Shown one piece after another: positions 19,150 through 28,281 of a stretch of 43,659 bases of DNA (the stretch's first letter is position 1; each line of letters opens with the position of its first letter). The notes under the pieces were generated by a model. It did not search any database. It was not told the origin of the DNA and saw only the letters and a program-made list of their open reading frames with translations. Origin of the DNA: Deltaproteobacteria bacterium GWF2_42_12. Its GTDB lineage: Bacteria > Desulfobacterota > GWC2-55-46 > UBA9637. Location of the stretch: NCBI GenBank assembly GCA_001797665.1, contig MGQA01000048.1, positions 1 through 43,659 on the forward strand, read 5' to 3'. The position numbers and the translations under genes were made by a program.

Positions 19150-19303
19150 GCCCTACGGGCAATTGCAAAATGAAAAATGCAAATTGCAAAATGCAAATTA
19201 ATGATGTTTTAAGTTTATAATTTAAAATTTAGAATTTGCAATTTTCAATCACGCTAAGCGTGATTATGCCACGCTGAGCGTGGCAATGGAGCGGAGCGAC
19301 AAG
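19150..19303 (+). repeat. Family B repeat, copy 5, with two extra hairpins, carrying the rplB ribosome-binding site
   Basis: Its first about 95 bases closely match the element before fusA (13509). It then carries TCACGCTAAGCGTGA (19249-19263) and TGCCACGCTGAGCGTGGCA (19267-19285), which the fusA copy lacks. It ends AATGGAGCGGAGCGAC before rplB ATG 19304. GGAG at 19293 lies seven bases before the start. Confidence 0.75.
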
Positions 19304-20125
19304 ATGCCATTAAAGACATATAAACCTACATCACCAGGCATAAGACAATTAACGAGATTATCCTTTGACGAAATCACAAAGGTAGAGCCGGAGAAGTCCT
19401 TGATTTTGCCCTTAAAAAGGACAGGCGGCAGGAATTCATACGGCAGAGTTACCTCAAGATGGATGGGCGGTGGACATAAAAGGGCATACAGAATCATAGA
19501 TTTTAGGAGGGATAAAAGGGGCGTACCTGGCAAGGTAACTGCTATAGAATATGATCCGAACCGTTCTTGCAGAATTGCGCTTTTAACGTATGTTGATGGT
19601 GAAAAGAGGTATATCCTTGCGCCTGTTGACCTGAAGGTTGGCGATACAGTGGTTGCTGGCGAGGGCGTGGACATAAAGATAGGCAATGCAATGCCAATTA
19701 AGTCCATACCTCTTGGAACTTTCATTCATAATATAGAGCTTAAGATAGGCGCTGGTGGACAGATGGTTAGAAGTGCGGGTGGCTATGCGCAGCTTATGGC
19801 TAAGGAAGGCAGTTTGGCGCAGGTAAAACTTCCTTCTGGCGAGGTTAGATATGTTTTGCAGGATTGTTATGCAACGATAGGCCAGCTTGGTAACATAGAC
19901 CATGAAAATGTGACTATAGGAAAGGCAGGCAGGTCAAGATGGCTTGGAAGACTTCCGCGAGTTAGGGGAGTAGCCATGAATCCAGTAGATCATCCTCATG
20001 GTGGCGGCGAAGGCAAGAGTAAGGGAGGAAATCACCCTCAGAGTCCGTGGGGCACTCCTGCCAAAGGGTTTAAGACAAGAAGGCGTAAACAGACAGACAA
20101 GTATATAGTGTCAAGAAGGAAGTAG
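19304..20125 (+). CDS. rplB: 50S ribosomal protein L2
   Basis: L2 (273 residues) is needed for peptidyl-transferase assembly. [15 protein letters not shown] opens the protein. The OB-fold and SH3-like domains follow. [19 protein letters not shown] carries the conserved histidine region. I chose ATG 19304; a GTG at 19280 in the same frame lies inside the B repeat and adds MAMERSDK, which is repeat-coded. Confidence 0.97.
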   Translation: MPLKTYKPTSPGIRQLTRLSFDEITKVEPEKSLILPLKRTGGRNSYGRVTSRWMGGGHKRAYRIIDFRRDKRGVPGKVTAIEYDPNRSCRIALLTYVDGEKRYILAPVDLKVGDTVVAGEGVDIKIGNAMPIKSIPLGTFIHNIELKIGAGGQMVRSAGGYAQLMAKEGSLAQVKLPSGEVRYVLQDCYATIGQLGNIDHENVTIGKAGRSRWLGRLPRVRGVAMNPVDHPHGGGEGKSKGGNHPQSPWGTPAKGFKTRRRKQTDKYIVSRRK

Positions 20126-20129
20126 ATTT

Positions 20130-20201
20130 GAAGCGAGCCAACCACCGCACACTTAGCGTGACATGGTTGGCGTAACAACGGCAACACGGTTGCCTTGCTC
20201 C
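20130..20201 (+). repeat. Family A cloverleaf element, copy 4 (rplB to rpsS spacer)
   Basis: The outer arms GAAGCGA (20130-20136) and TTGCTCC (20195-20201) pair with one mismatch. Hairpin 1 is extended to GCCAACCA/TGGTTGGC and its loop carries an inserted small palindrome (GCACACTTAGCGTG). Hairpin 2 is GGCAAC/GTTGCC with loop ACG. GGGAGG for rpsS follows directly. Confidence 0.8.
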
Positions 20202-20217
20202 AAAAAGGGAGGAAGTA

Positions 20218-20517
20218 GTGGCTCGTTCCATAAAAAAAGGCCCATTTGTAGATGAACATTTGCTAAAGAAGATAGAGCAGGCAAATGAGGCAAAGGCAAA
20301 AAAGGTTATCAAGACATGGTCAAGACGGTCTACCATTACCCCGGATATGATCGGCCATACGATAGCAGTTCATAATGGGAAGAAATTTATTCCTGTTTTT
20401 GTTACTGAAAATATGGTCGGGCATAAATTAGGAGAATTTTCACCAACCAGGACATTTAAGACTCATTCTGGTGATAGAAAGACAAAGGTTGCTGGCGCAG
20501 AGGGTAAGGCAGCGTAA
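20218..20517 (+). CDS. rpsS: 30S ribosomal protein S19
   Basis: S19 (99 residues) is a 30S head protein contacting tRNA and S13. The family core is visible in [37 protein letters not shown] and [14 protein letters not shown]. The start is GTG 20218 with GGGAGG upstream, immediately after the family A element. Confidence 0.97.
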   Translation: MARSIKKGPFVDEHLLKKIEQANEAKAKKVIKTWSRRSTITPDMIGHTIAVHNGKKFIPVFVTENMVGHKLGEFSPTRTFKTHSGDRKTKVAGAEGKAA

Positions 20518-20549
20518 ACCCCCACACGAAAAATTTTGGTGAGGGGGTA
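20518..20549 (+). repeat. Family G hairpin, copy 2
   Basis: ACCCCCACACGAAAAATT is followed by TTTGGTGAGGGGGTAAA. The arms CCCCCACAC and GGTGAGGGGG pair imperfectly. It resembles the inner part of the rplD-rplW spacer and the copy at 38551. It starts at the rpsS stop codon. Confidence 0.55.
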
Positions 20550-20604
20550 AATACAGTGAACAGTGGCGAGTTAACAGTCCATATTTATTTATAGGAGTAG
20601 AGAA

Positions 20605-20937
20605 ATGGAAGCCAAGGCAAGTGCACGATATGTCAGGGTCAGTCCGCAGAAGGCAAGACTCGTAATAGACCTCATAAGAGGCAAAAAGATAAATGATGCG
20701 ATAGCCAGATTAGCATTTACCAAGAAGGCTGTAGCAAAAGAAATAGATAAGATTTTAAAGAGCGCTATAGCAAATGCTGAGAATACAAAGAAGATGGATG
20801 TTGATAATCTTTATGTTAAAAAGGCATATGTTGACCAGGGCCCTACCATGAAGCGGATACATGCAAAGGCAATGGGTAGGGCAAATGTAATAAGACGGCG
20901 GAATAGCCATATTACGATAGTATTGGACGAAAAGTAA
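20605..20937 (+). CDS. rplV: 50S ribosomal protein L22
   Basis: L22 (110 residues) reaches into the exit tunnel with its beta hairpin. ASARYVRVSPQKARLVIDLIRGK and the C-terminal GPTMKRIHAKAMGRANVIRRRNSHITI are family-typical. AGGAGTAG precedes ATG 20605. Confidence 0.98.
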   Translation: MEAKASARYVRVSPQKARLVIDLIRGKKINDAIARLAFTKKAVAKEIDKILKSAIANAENTKKMDVDNLYVKKAYVDQGPTMKRIHAKAMGRANVIRRRNSHITIVLDEK

Positions 20938-21020
20938 AAAGACAGTAGGCAGTAAGCAGTAGGCAGTAAGCAGGAAGATTTTTTCTGCTTACTCCATACT
21001 GCCTACTCCTTACTGCAGTA
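20938..21020 (+). repeat. Family C hairpin repeat, copy 3 (rplV to rpsC spacer)
   Basis: CAGTAGGCAGTAAGCAG words (20942-20970) are followed by complementary CTGCTTACTCCATACTGCC words (20986-21017), giving a long imperfect hairpin. It ends at AAAAAGGAGG, the rpsC ribosome-binding site. Confidence 0.65.
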
Positions 21021-21037
21021 AAAAAGGAGGTGTATTT

Positions 21038-21703
21038 TTGGGCCAGAAGGTTAATCCAATAGGTTTCAGAGTAGGCATATATAGGGACTGGACTTCGAGA
21101 TGGTATGGTGAGAAGGACTATGCCAAGTTCCTGCATTCGGATATACAAGTGAGAAAATTTATAAAAGAAAAACTCAAACATGCAGGGGTTTCGAAGATAG
21201 ACATAGAAAGAACAGCCGGTAACGTGAAGGTCATTATTCATACAGCTAAACCCGGTATGGTGATAGGCAAGAAGGGTTCTGAAATTGATGTTCTAAAAAA
21301 GGGCGTAGTAAAGTTCGCTGGCAAAGATGTTGATATTGACATCCAGGAGGTCAGAAGGCCTGATACCGATGCGCAACTTGTTGCAGAGAACGTAGCCACC
21401 CAGTTAGAAAGAAGGGTTGCATTCAGAAGGGCAATGAAAAAGGCTGTGACAACCGCCTTAAAGCTGGGAGCTGGTGGAATAAAGATTATGTGTGCAGGCA
21501 GACTTGGTGGAGCAGAGATTGCAAGGACTGAATGGTATAGACAGGGAAGGGTGCCTCTTCATACCCTTAGAGCAAACATTGACTATGGTTTTGCGGAGGC
21601 CAAGACAACATATGGAATTATCGGGATTAAGGTATGGATATTTAAGGGCGAGATAATGCCTGAGAGCGCTGTAGTCAGCGCCCAAGTTCCGGTGGGTAGT
21701 TAG
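21038..21703 (+). CDS. rpsC: 30S ribosomal protein S3
   Basis: S3 (221 residues) forms part of the mRNA entry tunnel. The start is TTG 21038 ([18 protein letters not shown]) with AAGGAGG upstream. The KH domain has [20 protein letters not shown], and the C-terminal domain has [26 protein letters not shown]. Length is usual for the family. The 106-base spacer to rplP has no clear repeat family member. Confidence 0.97.
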   Translation: MGQKVNPIGFRVGIYRDWTSRWYGEKDYAKFLHSDIQVRKFIKEKLKHAGVSKIDIERTAGNVKVIIHTAKPGMVIGKKGSEIDVLKKGVVKFAGKDVDIDIQEVRRPDTDAQLVAENVATQLERRVAFRRAMKKAVTTALKLGAGGIKIMCAGRLGGAEIARTEWYRQGRVPLHTLRANIDYGFAEAKTTYGIIGIKVWIFKGEIMPESAVVSAQVPVGS

Positions 21704-21809
21704 TGGATTCAAATAAAAAGTGGTTGAGGTTTCGGCTAAGGCTTAAGAATTACTTAACCTGAATCTTAATATTAGTTGTATATTATTTAACAGTGGAGTG
21801 AAATGACGC

Positions 21810-22226
21810 ATGTTAATGCCTAAAAGGACAAAATTCAGAAAGCAGCAACGTGGAAAAAGAAGAGGCATGGCAACAAGAGGCGCTGAGCTTACTTTTGGAG
21901 ATTATGGTCTTCAGGCAACTGCGTGTGGTTGGCTTACAACAAGGGAAATAGAGGCTGCGCGTATTGCAATGACCCGTTTTATAAAGAGAGGCGGAAAGAT
22001 ATGGATAAGGATATTTCCTGATAAGCCTGTTTCCAAAAAACCCGCTGAAACAAGGATGGGGAGCGGAAAGGGTGCGCCTGAGGACTGGGTTGTTGTTATA
22101 AAGCCAGGACGGATTTTATATGAAATGGAAGGCATTACAGAGGATGTGGCTAAAGAGGCATTTAGGTTAGCAAGTCATAAGATCTCTATTCCGACAAAAA
22201 TGATTTGCAGGGAGGAAAATATATGA
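21810..22226 (+). CDS. rplP: 50S ribosomal protein L16
   Basis: L16 (138 residues) contacts the A-site tRNA elbow. [24 protein letters not shown] is the classic start. [27 protein letters not shown] and the [19 protein letters not shown] segment are intact. ATG 21816 is a possible alternative start, but the TGGAG site fits 21810 better. A TIR element begins right after the stop. Confidence 0.97.
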   Translation: MLMPKRTKFRKQQRGKRRGMATRGAELTFGDYGLQATACGWLTTREIEAARIAMTRFIKRGGKIWIRIFPDKPVSKKPAETRMGSGKGAPEDWVVVIKPGRILYEMEGITEDVAKEAFRLASHKISIPTKMICREENI

Positions 22227-22328
22227 ATCCCGTTAGACCTGTATGCAAGTATAGCTTATTAAGTGGTAATAAAAGGCGTGGTAACGGAAAATATTTGGTT
22301 AATTTTCTAAAGGGAGGTCTAACGGGAT
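22227..22328 (+). repeat. Family H TIR element, copy 1 (rplP to rpmC spacer)
   Basis: ATCCCGTTAGACCT (22227-22240) and AGGTCTAACGGGAT (22315-22328) are a perfect 14-base inverted repeat around a 74-base interior. The element fills the whole spacer. Its right arm runs into the rpmC start codon (GGGATG). The rpmC ribosome-binding site GGGAGG (22312-22317) is partly in the arm. Similar termini flank spacers at 28924 and 33637. Confidence 0.7.
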
Positions 22329-22527
22329 GAAGCCTGCTGAAATAAGGGATATGACACTGGATGACCTTAAGTTAAAGATTGGAGAACTATCTAAAGAGTT
22401 CTTTAATATAAAATTACAACATGCTATGGGACGGCTTGATAATCCCATGAGAATTCCTCAGATAAAAAAGGATATAGCTCGCATCAATACAATTATGAGG
22501 GAGAAAGAATTGGAAAAGAGGGCGTAA
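22327..22527 (+). CDS. rpmC: 50S ribosomal protein L29
   Basis: L29 (66 residues) sits near the tunnel exit beside L23. [43 protein letters not shown] is a clear family match of two antiparallel helices. The ATG overlaps the end of the H element. rpsQ follows after four bases. Confidence 0.96.
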   Translation: MKPAEIRDMTLDDLKLKIGELSKEFFNIKLQHAMGRLDNPMRIPQIKKDIARINTIMREKELEKRA

Positions 22528-22531
22528 ACAC

Positions 22532-22792
22532 ATGGAAGTTAAGAAGAGAGGGTTAAAAAAGGCCAGAATCGGCACTGTAATAAGCGATAAGATGGATAAA
22601 ACAGTTGTAGTTTCTGTTGAGAGGATAGTAAAACATCCAATTTATGGAAAGTATGTAAAGAAGCAGGCAAAATATATGGCACATGATGAAAAGGATGAAT
22701 GCAAAGCTGGAGATAGAGTTAAGATAATAGAGATTCGTCCATTGAGCAAATTAAAAAGGTGGCGGATAAGTCAAGTGTTGGAGAAGGCATAA
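22532..22792 (+). CDS. rpsQ: 30S ribosomal protein S17
   Basis: S17 (86 residues) is a 16S rRNA-binding OB-fold protein. [30 protein letters not shown] and [23 protein letters not shown] are family signatures. It follows rpmC by four bases and so is probably coupled to it. A B-type repeat lies downstream. Confidence 0.97.
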   Translation: MEVKKRGLKKARIGTVISDKMDKTVVVSVERIVKHPIYGKYVKKQAKYMAHDEKDECKAGDRVKIIEIRPLSKLKRWRISQVLEKA

Positions 22793-22915
22793 CTGCAAAT
22801 TGAAAATTGAAGATTGAAAATTGCAAATTTTAAAGCCTAAAATTTACAATTTTATTTTACAATCACGCTAAGCGTGATTATGCCACGCTGAGCGTGGCAA
22901 TGGAGCGAAGCGACA
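22793..22915 (+). repeat. Family B repeat, copy 6, carrying the rplN ribosome-binding site
   Basis: CAAATTGAAAATTGAAG words are followed by AATTTACAATTTTATTTTACAA. Then come the hairpins TCACGCTAAGCGTGA (22863-22877) and TGCCACGCTGAGCGTGGCA (22881-22899), and the end ATGGAGCGAAGCGAC. GGAG at 22902 lies ten bases before rplN ATG 22916. The two hairpins are identical to those before rplB. Confidence 0.75.
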
Positions 22916-23284
22916 ATGATTCAGATGAGAAGCATACTTAATGTGGCTGATAATTCCGGTGCAAAGAAGATAGCATGTATAGGCGTAATTGGCGCTTCTA
23001 ATAAACGGTATGCCACAGTAGGAGATATCATAACAGCGTCAGTTAAGGTTGCGACTCCAAACGCTAAGGTAAAAAAGGGCGAAAAGGTACGGGCAGTTGT
23101 CGTTCGCACTGTTAAAGAGCTAAGACGCATTGATGGTTCTTATATAAAATTTGATGAGAATTCAGCTGTTATTATCAATAAGGATAATGAACCAGTTGGG
23201 ACACGTATCTTTGGTCCTGTGGCAAGAGAGCTCAGGGCAAAAAGGTTTATGAAGATAATATCCCTCGCGCCAGAGGTGCTGTAA
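22916..23284 (+). CDS. rplN: 50S ribosomal protein L14
   Basis: L14 (122 residues) forms an intersubunit bridge and binds silencing factor RsfS in other bacteria. [26 protein letters not shown] and the C-terminal [24 protein letters not shown] are family-typical. The start codon is directly after the B element. Confidence 0.98.
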   Translation: MIQMRSILNVADNSGAKKIACIGVIGASNKRYATVGDIITASVKVATPNAKVKKGEKVRAVVVRTVKELRRIDGSYIKFDENSAVIINKDNEPVGTRIFGPVARELRAKRFMKIISLAPEVL

Positions 23285-23292
23285 AAGTTTAT

Positions 23293-23361
23293 GGAGCGAG
23301 CCGACCATGTCACGCTAAGCGTGACTATGTCGGCGTAACGGCAACACGGTTGCCTTGCTCC
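23293..23361 (+). repeat. Family A cloverleaf element, copy 5 (rplN to rplX spacer)
   Basis: The outer stem GGAGCGA (23293-23299) pairs with TTGCTCC (23355-23361). Hairpin 1 is GCCGAC/GTCGGC (23300-23305 with 23329-23334), its loop enlarged by TCACGCTAAGCGTGA (23310-23324), the same hairpin found in B elements. Hairpin 2 is GGCAAC/GTTGCC. GAGGGAG for rplX follows directly. Confidence 0.85.
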
Positions 23362-23376
23362 AAAGAGGGAGATGAA

Positions 23377-23706
23377 ATGCAGCTTGCAAAATATAAAATA
23401 AAAAAGAATGACCAAGTCATGATAGTAAAAGGCAGGGAGCAGGGAAAGACTGGCAGGGTCATGAAGGTTGTCCCTGATAAGGCGTGTATATTGATAGAGA
23501 AGCTGAATATGGTAAAAAGACATACAAAGCCATCCGCACAATATAAGCAGGGTGGTATCATAGAAAAGGAAGCGCCCATTGCCATCGCAAATGTAATGCT
23601 TATATGTGATAAATGTAAGGGGCCTGTTCGGACTGGAAGAAAAATCTTAGATGATGGGAAAAAGGTGAGATACTGCAAAAAGTGTGGGGAGGTTTTGGAT
23701 AAGTAA
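23377..23706 (+). CDS. rplX: 50S ribosomal protein L24
   Basis: L24 (109 residues from ATG 23377) initiates 50S assembly. The KOW segment [24 protein letters not shown] is near the start. A C-terminal four-cysteine site (CDKC and CKKC) is typical of bacterial L24. An in-frame TTG at 23350 lies inside the A element. 23377 has GAGGGAG five bases upstream. The stop overlaps the rplE start (TAATG). Confidence 0.96.
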   Translation: MQLAKYKIKKNDQVMIVKGREQGKTGRVMKVVPDKACILIEKLNMVKRHTKPSAQYKQGGIIEKEAPIAIANVMLICDKCKGPVRTGRKILDDGKKVRYCKKCGEVLDK

Positions 23707-24245
23707 TGACTAGACTGAAGGATATATATCGCAAGGATATAGTGCCGGGCATGATGAAGGAGTTTAAGTACAAAAATGTCATGCAAGTGCCGCGGTTGGA
23801 GAAGATAGTATTAAATGTGGGTCTTGGGGAGGCTACGCAGAATATAAAGGTTGTCGACCATGCGGTGCAGGACTTAACAAGTATAACAGGACAGAAGCCG
23901 GTAGTTACTGCAGCAAAAAAATCTATTGCAGCATTTAAGCTCAGACAGGGTATGCCAGTAGGGTGTATGGTTACGCTGCGTGGAGATAGAATGTATGAGT
24001 TTTTGGATAGATTCATCAATTTTGCGCTTCCACGGGTAAGAGATTTTAAAGGTGTTTCTGACAAGAGCTTTGATGGCAGGGGCAGTTATACCACTGGAGT
24101 TAGGGAACAAATTATATTTGTTGAAGTAGAGTACGACAAGATTGACAAGATAAGGGGTATGAATATAACCTTTGTTACAAATGCAAAAACTGACAATGAG
24201 GCAAAGGTGCTTTTGAAGTATTTTGGCATGCCGTTCAGAAGTTAA
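23706..24245 (+). CDS. rplE: 50S ribosomal protein L5
   Basis: L5 (179 residues) is part of the 5S rRNA particle. [45 protein letters not shown] and [15 protein letters not shown] match the family. ATG 23706 shares a base with the rplX stop, which implies translational coupling. Confidence 0.98.
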   Translation: MTRLKDIYRKDIVPGMMKEFKYKNVMQVPRLEKIVLNVGLGEATQNIKVVDHAVQDLTSITGQKPVVTAAKKSIAAFKLRQGMPVGCMVTLRGDRMYEFLDRFINFALPRVRDFKGVSDKSFDGRGSYTTGVREQIIFVEVEYDKIDKIRGMNITFVTNAKTDNEAKVLLKYFGMPFRS

Positions 24246-24259
24246 TATGTGGAGGTTTT

Positions 24260-24445
24260 GTGGCGAAGACGTGTTTAATAGTCAAGGCTCAAAGAAAAAA
24301 TAAGTTTAAGGTTAGAGAGTATAATCGATGTCCTTTATGCGGAAGGTCACGGGCTTATTACCGAAAATTCAATATGTGCAGAATATGCCTGCGCAAACTG
24401 GCATTAAAAGGTGAAATCCCGGGTTTGATTAAATCAAGTTGGTAA
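24260..24445 (+). CDS. rpsZ: 30S ribosomal protein S14, zinc type
   Basis: S14 of the short C+ form, 61 residues. C24, C27, C40 and C43 form the zinc site ([22 protein letters not shown]). The start is GTG 24260 after GGAGG. The position between rplE and rpsH is standard. The gene is often annotated rpsN or rpsZ. Confidence 0.97.
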   Translation: MAKTCLIVKAQRKNKFKVREYNRCPLCGRSRAYYRKFNMCRICLRKLALKGEIPGLIKSSW

Positions 24446-24525
24446 ATAAAGACAGGTAACAGTAGGTAGTAAACGAATAAAATTTTTTGTTTTCTGCCTA
24501 CTGCATACTGCTTACTGAATAAACA
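24446..24525 (+). repeat. Family C hairpin repeat, copy 4 (rpsZ to rpsH spacer)
   Basis: CAGGTAACAGTAGGTAGTAAACG on the left is followed by TTTTCTGCCTACTGCATACTG and CTTACTG on the right. The halves form an imperfect hairpin around an A/T-rich centre. AAGGAG for rpsH comes right after. Confidence 0.6.
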
Positions 24526-24536
24526 AGGAGTTTAAA

Positions 24537-24935
24537 ATGCCTATTACAGATACAATTGCAGATATGCTGACACGTATAAGAAATGCTAATCAGGCACAAC
24601 ATAAAGAGGTTGAGGTACCTCAATCCCGTGTTAAGTTGGAAATAGCTAAGATATTGAAAGAAGAAGGATATATTAGAAGCTATACGTCTATAAAGAAGGA
24701 TAGCCAGGATGTAATTAAAATTGAACTTAAGTATGATTCATCTAAAAAAGGGGTTATATCTGTAATTAGAAGAATTAGTAAGCCAGCTTTAAGGAGATAT
24801 GTAAAAAAGGACAAAATCCCTAAGGTGTTAAATGGGCTTGGTTTGGCCATCCTTTCTACATCGAAGGGGATTGTTTCCGACAGGAAGGCAAGAGAGTTAT
24901 GTGTTGGTGGTGAACTTATCTGCACGGTGTATTAA
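24537..24935 (+). CDS. rpsH: 30S ribosomal protein S8
   Basis: S8 (132 residues) binds central-domain 16S rRNA and represses the spc operon in E. coli. MPITDTIADMLTRIRNANQA and the C-terminal GLGLAILSTSKGIVSDRKARELCVGGELICTVY are clear signatures. AAGGAG lies before ATG 24537. Confidence 0.98.
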   Translation: MPITDTIADMLTRIRNANQAQHKEVEVPQSRVKLEIAKILKEEGYIRSYTSIKKDSQDVIKIELKYDSSKKGVISVIRRISKPALRRYVKKDKIPKVLNGLGLAILSTSKGIVSDRKARELCVGGELICTVY

Positions 24936-24936
24936 C

Positions 24937-24977
24937 TAAAACGGTTTAATCGGTTTGAACAGTTTAAACGGTTTAAT
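24937..24977 (+). repeat. Family D repeat, copy 3 (rpsH to rplF spacer)
   Basis: AAAACGGTTTAATCGG, TTTGAACAG and TTTAAACGG words repeat with a period near 10. They share the words of the spacers before tuf and rpsJ. The tract ends at TGAGGGG, the rplF ribosome-binding site. Confidence 0.55.
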
Positions 24978-24989
24978 GAGGGGTTTTCA

Positions 24990-25550
24990 ATGTCAAGGAT
25001 TGGTAAAAAACTTATAGATATTCCAGCAGGGGTTAAGGTAAATATAAATAATGATGTTGTGAAGGTCGAGGGGCCAAAGGGTAGCCTTGTCCAGCAAATA
25101 GAAAAAGAATTTAAAGCCGAAATTTCTGATAATAAGATAAAGATAATAAGAAGCTCTAATGATAAAGAGGTCACTATGCGCCATGGTTTGTTCCGCAGTC
25201 TGGTAGCAAACATGGTTACTGGTGTAACAGAAGGCTTCGAGAAAAACCTCGAAATTGCTGGAGTCGGCTATAGGGCCGAGGCTCAGGGTAATGTATTGAA
25301 TCTGAGCCTGGGTTATTCGCATCCTATTAAATATACGCTTCCAAAGGGCATAGCAGTAACTGTAGATAAACAGACAAGTATTACATTAAAGGGTGCGGAT
25401 AAACAGCTTTTAGGGCAGATTGCTGCAGATATAAAGTCATTCAGAATCCCTGACCCCTATAAGAATAAGGGTATAAAATATGCAAATGAAACTTTAATTA
25501 AAAAGGCTGGGAAGGCTGGAAAGGCAGCAGGCGGAGGTAAGGCGGCATAA
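24990..25550 (+). CDS. rplF: 50S ribosomal protein L6
   Basis: L6 (186 residues) supports the factor-binding region of the 50S subunit. [18 protein letters not shown] opens the protein. The C-terminal domain has the motif [14 protein letters not shown]. After the family core there is a 16-residue low-complexity tail of Lys, Ala and Gly ([16 protein letters not shown]). The stop overlaps the rplR start (TAATGG). Confidence 0.97.
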   Translation: MSRIGKKLIDIPAGVKVNINNDVVKVEGPKGSLVQQIEKEFKAEISDNKIKIIRSSNDKEVTMRHGLFRSLVANMVTGVTEGFEKNLEIAGVGYRAEAQGNVLNLSLGYSHPIKYTLPKGIAVTVDKQTSITLKGADKQLLGQIAADIKSFRIPDPYKNKGIKYANETLIKKAGKAGKAAGGGKAA

Positions 25551-25918
25551 TGGGAATAGAAAAAAGGATAGAAGGTTATTTAAAGAGGAAAAAAAGGGTC
25601 CGAAAAAAGATATGGGGCACCTCTGAAAGGCCAAGGCTTAGCATTTTTAGAAGCAATAAGCATATCTATGCCCAGATTATAGAGGATGCCTCTGGTAAGA
25701 CGCTCATTTCAACCTCTACAATAAGCAAGGAATTGCAAGATAAGCTAAAGAAGAAAACTAAAAAGACAGAGGCAGCAAAAAAGATAGGAGAGCTTGTGGC
25801 TAAAAAGGCCATTTCTAAAGGAATAGATAAGGTAGTCTTTGATAGAGGCGGTTTCATTTATCATGGCAGGATAAAGGCTGTTGCAGACGGCGCGAGAGAG
25901 GCAGGATTAAAATTCTAA
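25550..25918 (+). CDS. rplR: 50S ribosomal protein L18
   Basis: L18 (122 residues) binds 5S r[37 protein letters not shown] and the C-terminal [27 protein letters not shown] are family signatures. ATG 25550 overlaps the L6 stop. A family B repeat follows the stop directly. Confidence 0.98.
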   Translation: MGIEKRIEGYLKRKKRVRKKIWGTSERPRLSIFRSNKHIYAQIIEDASGKTLISTSTISKELQDKLKKKTKKTEAAKKIGELVAKKAISKGIDKVVFDRGGFIYHGRIKAVADGAREAGLKF

Positions 25919-26008
25919 TTGCAAATTGTAAAATGCAAATTGCAAAATGTAAAATCAAATCTTTAATTTGCAATTTGCACTTTTCAATGAGCGAAGCGTA
26001 AGGGAGGT
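25919..26008 (+). repeat. Family B repeat, copy 7 (rplR to rpsE spacer)
   Basis: TGCAAATTGTAAAATG words are followed by TTTAATTTGCAATTTGCAC and the end CAATGAGCGAAGCG. The rpsE ribosome-binding site AAGGGAGG lies just beyond this end. No gene is visible. Confidence 0.65.
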
Positions 26009-26011
26009 TGT

Positions 26012-26503
26012 TTGGAAAGAATAGATCCCAAGACATTGGAATTAAAAGATAAAGTTATTTACCTCAATAGAGTGGCAAAGGTTGTCAAAGGCGGCAAGAG
26101 GTTTAGTTTTAATGCCATAGTGGTTGTTGGTGATGACAAGGGCCATGTAGGTGTTGGTCTTGGAAAGGCAAATGAGGTTCCAGACGCAATAAGAAAGGCC
26201 ATTGAACAGGCCAAAAAAAACCTGTTTAGTTTTCCACTTGCCCAAAATACGATTCCTCATGAAGTTATCGGCCGCTACGGCTCAGGAAAGGTGATATTAA
26301 AACCAGCGTCTCCTGGAACAGGGATTATAGCTGGCGGTGCGGTAAGACTGGTTTTGGAGGTTTCTGGAGTGCATGATGTTTTGACCAAATCGCTTGGCTC
26401 AACAAACCCGCACAATATGGCAAAGGCTGCAATAGATGCGCTTAGACAGCTCAAGGATCCGGCAGATGTGTCTCAGATAAGAGGCAGAGATATCACTATC
26501 TGA
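26012..26503 (+). CDS. rpsE: 30S ribosomal protein S5
   Basis: S5 (163 residues) affects decoding accuracy at the mRNA entry site. The N-terminal domain has [27 protein letters not shown], and the C-terminal domain has [23 protein letters not shown]. The start is TTG 26012 after AGGGAGG. The next gene is rplO only 29 bases later, so rpmD is absent from its usual place between them. Confidence 0.96.
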   Translation: MERIDPKTLELKDKVIYLNRVAKVVKGGKRFSFNAIVVVGDDKGHVGVGLGKANEVPDAIRKAIEQAKKNLFSFPLAQNTIPHEVIGRYGSGKVILKPASPGTGIIAGGAVRLVLEVSGVHDVLTKSLGSTNPHNMAKAAIDALRQLKDPADVSQIRGRDITI

Positions 26504-26532
26504 TTTTATTAATTATAAAAGGAAAAATAGCA

Positions 26533-26970
26533 ATGCTAAATAGACTTAAGTCCCCAGATGGGGCATCAAAAAATAGAACGAGGGTAGGAAGAGGCGAAGG
26601 CTCTGGCCTTGGAAAGACCTCTGGGAGAGGACATAAAGGACAGAAGGCAAGAACAGGCGGCACTGCCAAAGTTGGATATGAGGGTGGCCAGACGCCTATC
26701 CATAGAAGACTTCCCAAGAGGGGATTCACCAACAAGTTCAAAAAAATTTATAATATTATAAATGTTGAAAAGTTGTCTATCTTTAAAAATGATGATGTAA
26801 TTGATGCAAAGACCCTGATTGACAGGGGTGTTGTGAAAAATATAAAGGATGGTATAAAGGTGCTGGGAGACGGTGAAATAAAAGTACCATTGACAGTCAA
26901 GGCAAACAAGTTTACTGCCACTGCCAAACAAAAGATTGAAGCAGCCGGCGGAAAGGTAGAGGTAATATAA
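26533..26970 (+). CDS. rplO: 50S ribosomal protein L15
   Basis: L15 (145 residues) is an assembly protein with a long glycine-rich N-terminal extension. GRGEGSGLGKTSGRGHKGQK and YEGGQTPIHRRLPKRGF match the family. AAAGGAAAA precedes ATG 26533. secY starts on the base after the stop. Confidence 0.97.
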   Translation: MLNRLKSPDGASKNRTRVGRGEGSGLGKTSGRGHKGQKARTGGTAKVGYEGGQTPIHRRLPKRGFTNKFKKIYNIINVEKLSIFKNDDVIDAKTLIDRGVVKNIKDGIKVLGDGEIKVPLTVKANKFTATAKQKIEAAGGKVEVI

Positions 26971-28281
26971 TTGTCGAGTGGAATCCAGAACATAGGGAAG
27001 ATTCCAGAGCTTAACCGCCGCATATTAATTACCATCCTTTTGTTAGCTGTATACAGAATAGGTGTTTTCGTACCTACGCCAGGGGTAGATGCTCAGGCGC
27101 TTTCAAACTTTTTCACTCAGGCCAGAGGAACTCTTCTGGATTTTGTTGTAATGTTTACTGGCGGCGCACTGGAGCAATTCTCGGTCTTTGCGCTTGGTAT
27201 AATGCCGTATATCAGCGCCTCTATCATTATACAACTTCTTACAGTTGTACTACCGCATCTTGAGAGGCTTTCGAAAGAGGGCGAATCGGGCAGGAGGCAG
27301 ATAGTTAAGTATACACGGTACGGGACAATGGTCTTAAGCGCTATCCAGGGATTGGGTATAAGCATAGGTTTGGAGAGCATGAGAGGGCCTGCTGGAGAAC
27401 TTGTTGTTCCCATACCCGGATGGGATTTCAGGATAATGACAATTATAACGCTCACCGCAGGAACTGCATTTATCATGTGGCTGGGTGAGCAGATAACTGA
27501 GAGGGGAATAGGGAATGGCATTTCTCTCATTATATTTGCAGGCATAGTGGCTCGATTGCCGCAGGCCATTGGCAATACTTTCGGCCTTGTAAAAACCGGT
27601 GAGATGAATTTGTTGTTAGTTCTCCTGCTCGTCCTTGTAATGATTGCAGTTATCGCATTCATTATATTTGTAGAGTTAGGGCAGAGGAGGATTCCAATAC
27701 AATATCCCAAAAGGATGGTGGGACGGAAGATATATGGTGGTCAGAGTACGCATCTCCCGTTAAAGGTGAATTCAGCAGGGGTTATACCGCCAATATTTGC
27801 ATCTTCCTTGATTATATTTCCTGCTACAGCGGTTAATTTTATAGAGTTGCCGTGGCTTAAGGATATTTCAAACAGCCTCAATCCAACGGGTATTCTTTAC
27901 AATGTCCTTTATGCTGGTTTGATAATATTTTTTACTTATTTTTATACTGCGATACAGTTTAATCCAAATGATGTAGCTGAAAATCTAAAAAAATACGGCG
28001 GTTTTGTGCCGGGTATAAGACCGGGGACTAACACAGCAGAGTATATAGACAGGATTCTAACAAGACTGACGCTTTGGGGCGCTATTTATCTATCCCTTGT
28101 ATGCGTATTGCCTTCGTTCCTAATAGGGTGGTGGAATGTCCCATTTTATTTTGGCGGGACCTCCCTTTTAATCGTGGTCGGAGTTGCCTTGGACACTGCC
28201 CAGCAAATAGAATCACATGTGCTTGCAAGGTCATATGAGGGTCTTTTATCATCAGGCAGATTAAAGGGTAGGAGGGGTTAG
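26971..28281 (+). CDS. secY: Preprotein translocase subunit SecY
   Basis: SecY (436 residues) is the channel subunit of SecYEG in the inner membrane. Ten hydrophobic helices can be traced. TM2 has the motif [20 protein letters not shown]. The cytosolic loop [11 protein letters not shown] and the later [23 protein letters not shown] are SecY hallmarks. The start is TTG 26971, immediately after the rplO stop. The stop overlaps the adk GTG. Confidence 0.98.
   Translation: MSSGIQNIGKIPELNRRILITILLLAVYRIGVFVPTPGVDAQALSNFFTQARGTLLDFVVMFTGGALEQFSVFALGIMPYISASIIIQLLTVVLPHLERLSKEGESGRRQIVKYTRYGTMVLSAIQGLGISIGLESMRGPAGELVVPIPGWDFRIMTIITLTAGTAFIMWLGEQITERGIGNGISLIIFAGIVARLPQAIGNTFGLVKTGEMNLLLVLLLVLVMIAVIAFIIFVELGQRRIPIQYPKRMVGRKIYGGQSTHLPLKVNSAGVIPPIFASSLIIFPATAVNFIELPWLKDISNSLNPTGILYNVLYAGLIIFFTYFYTAIQFNPNDVAENLKKYGGFVPGIRPGTNTAEYIDRILTRLTLWGAIYLSLVCVLPSFLIGWWNVPFYFGGTSLLIVVGVALDTAQQIESHVLARSYEGLLSSGRLKGRRG

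Noticed and set aside
26504-26532. A very short rpmD in the rpsE-rplO gap
   Set aside because: The gap has 29 bases and cannot hold L30, which has about 60 residues.
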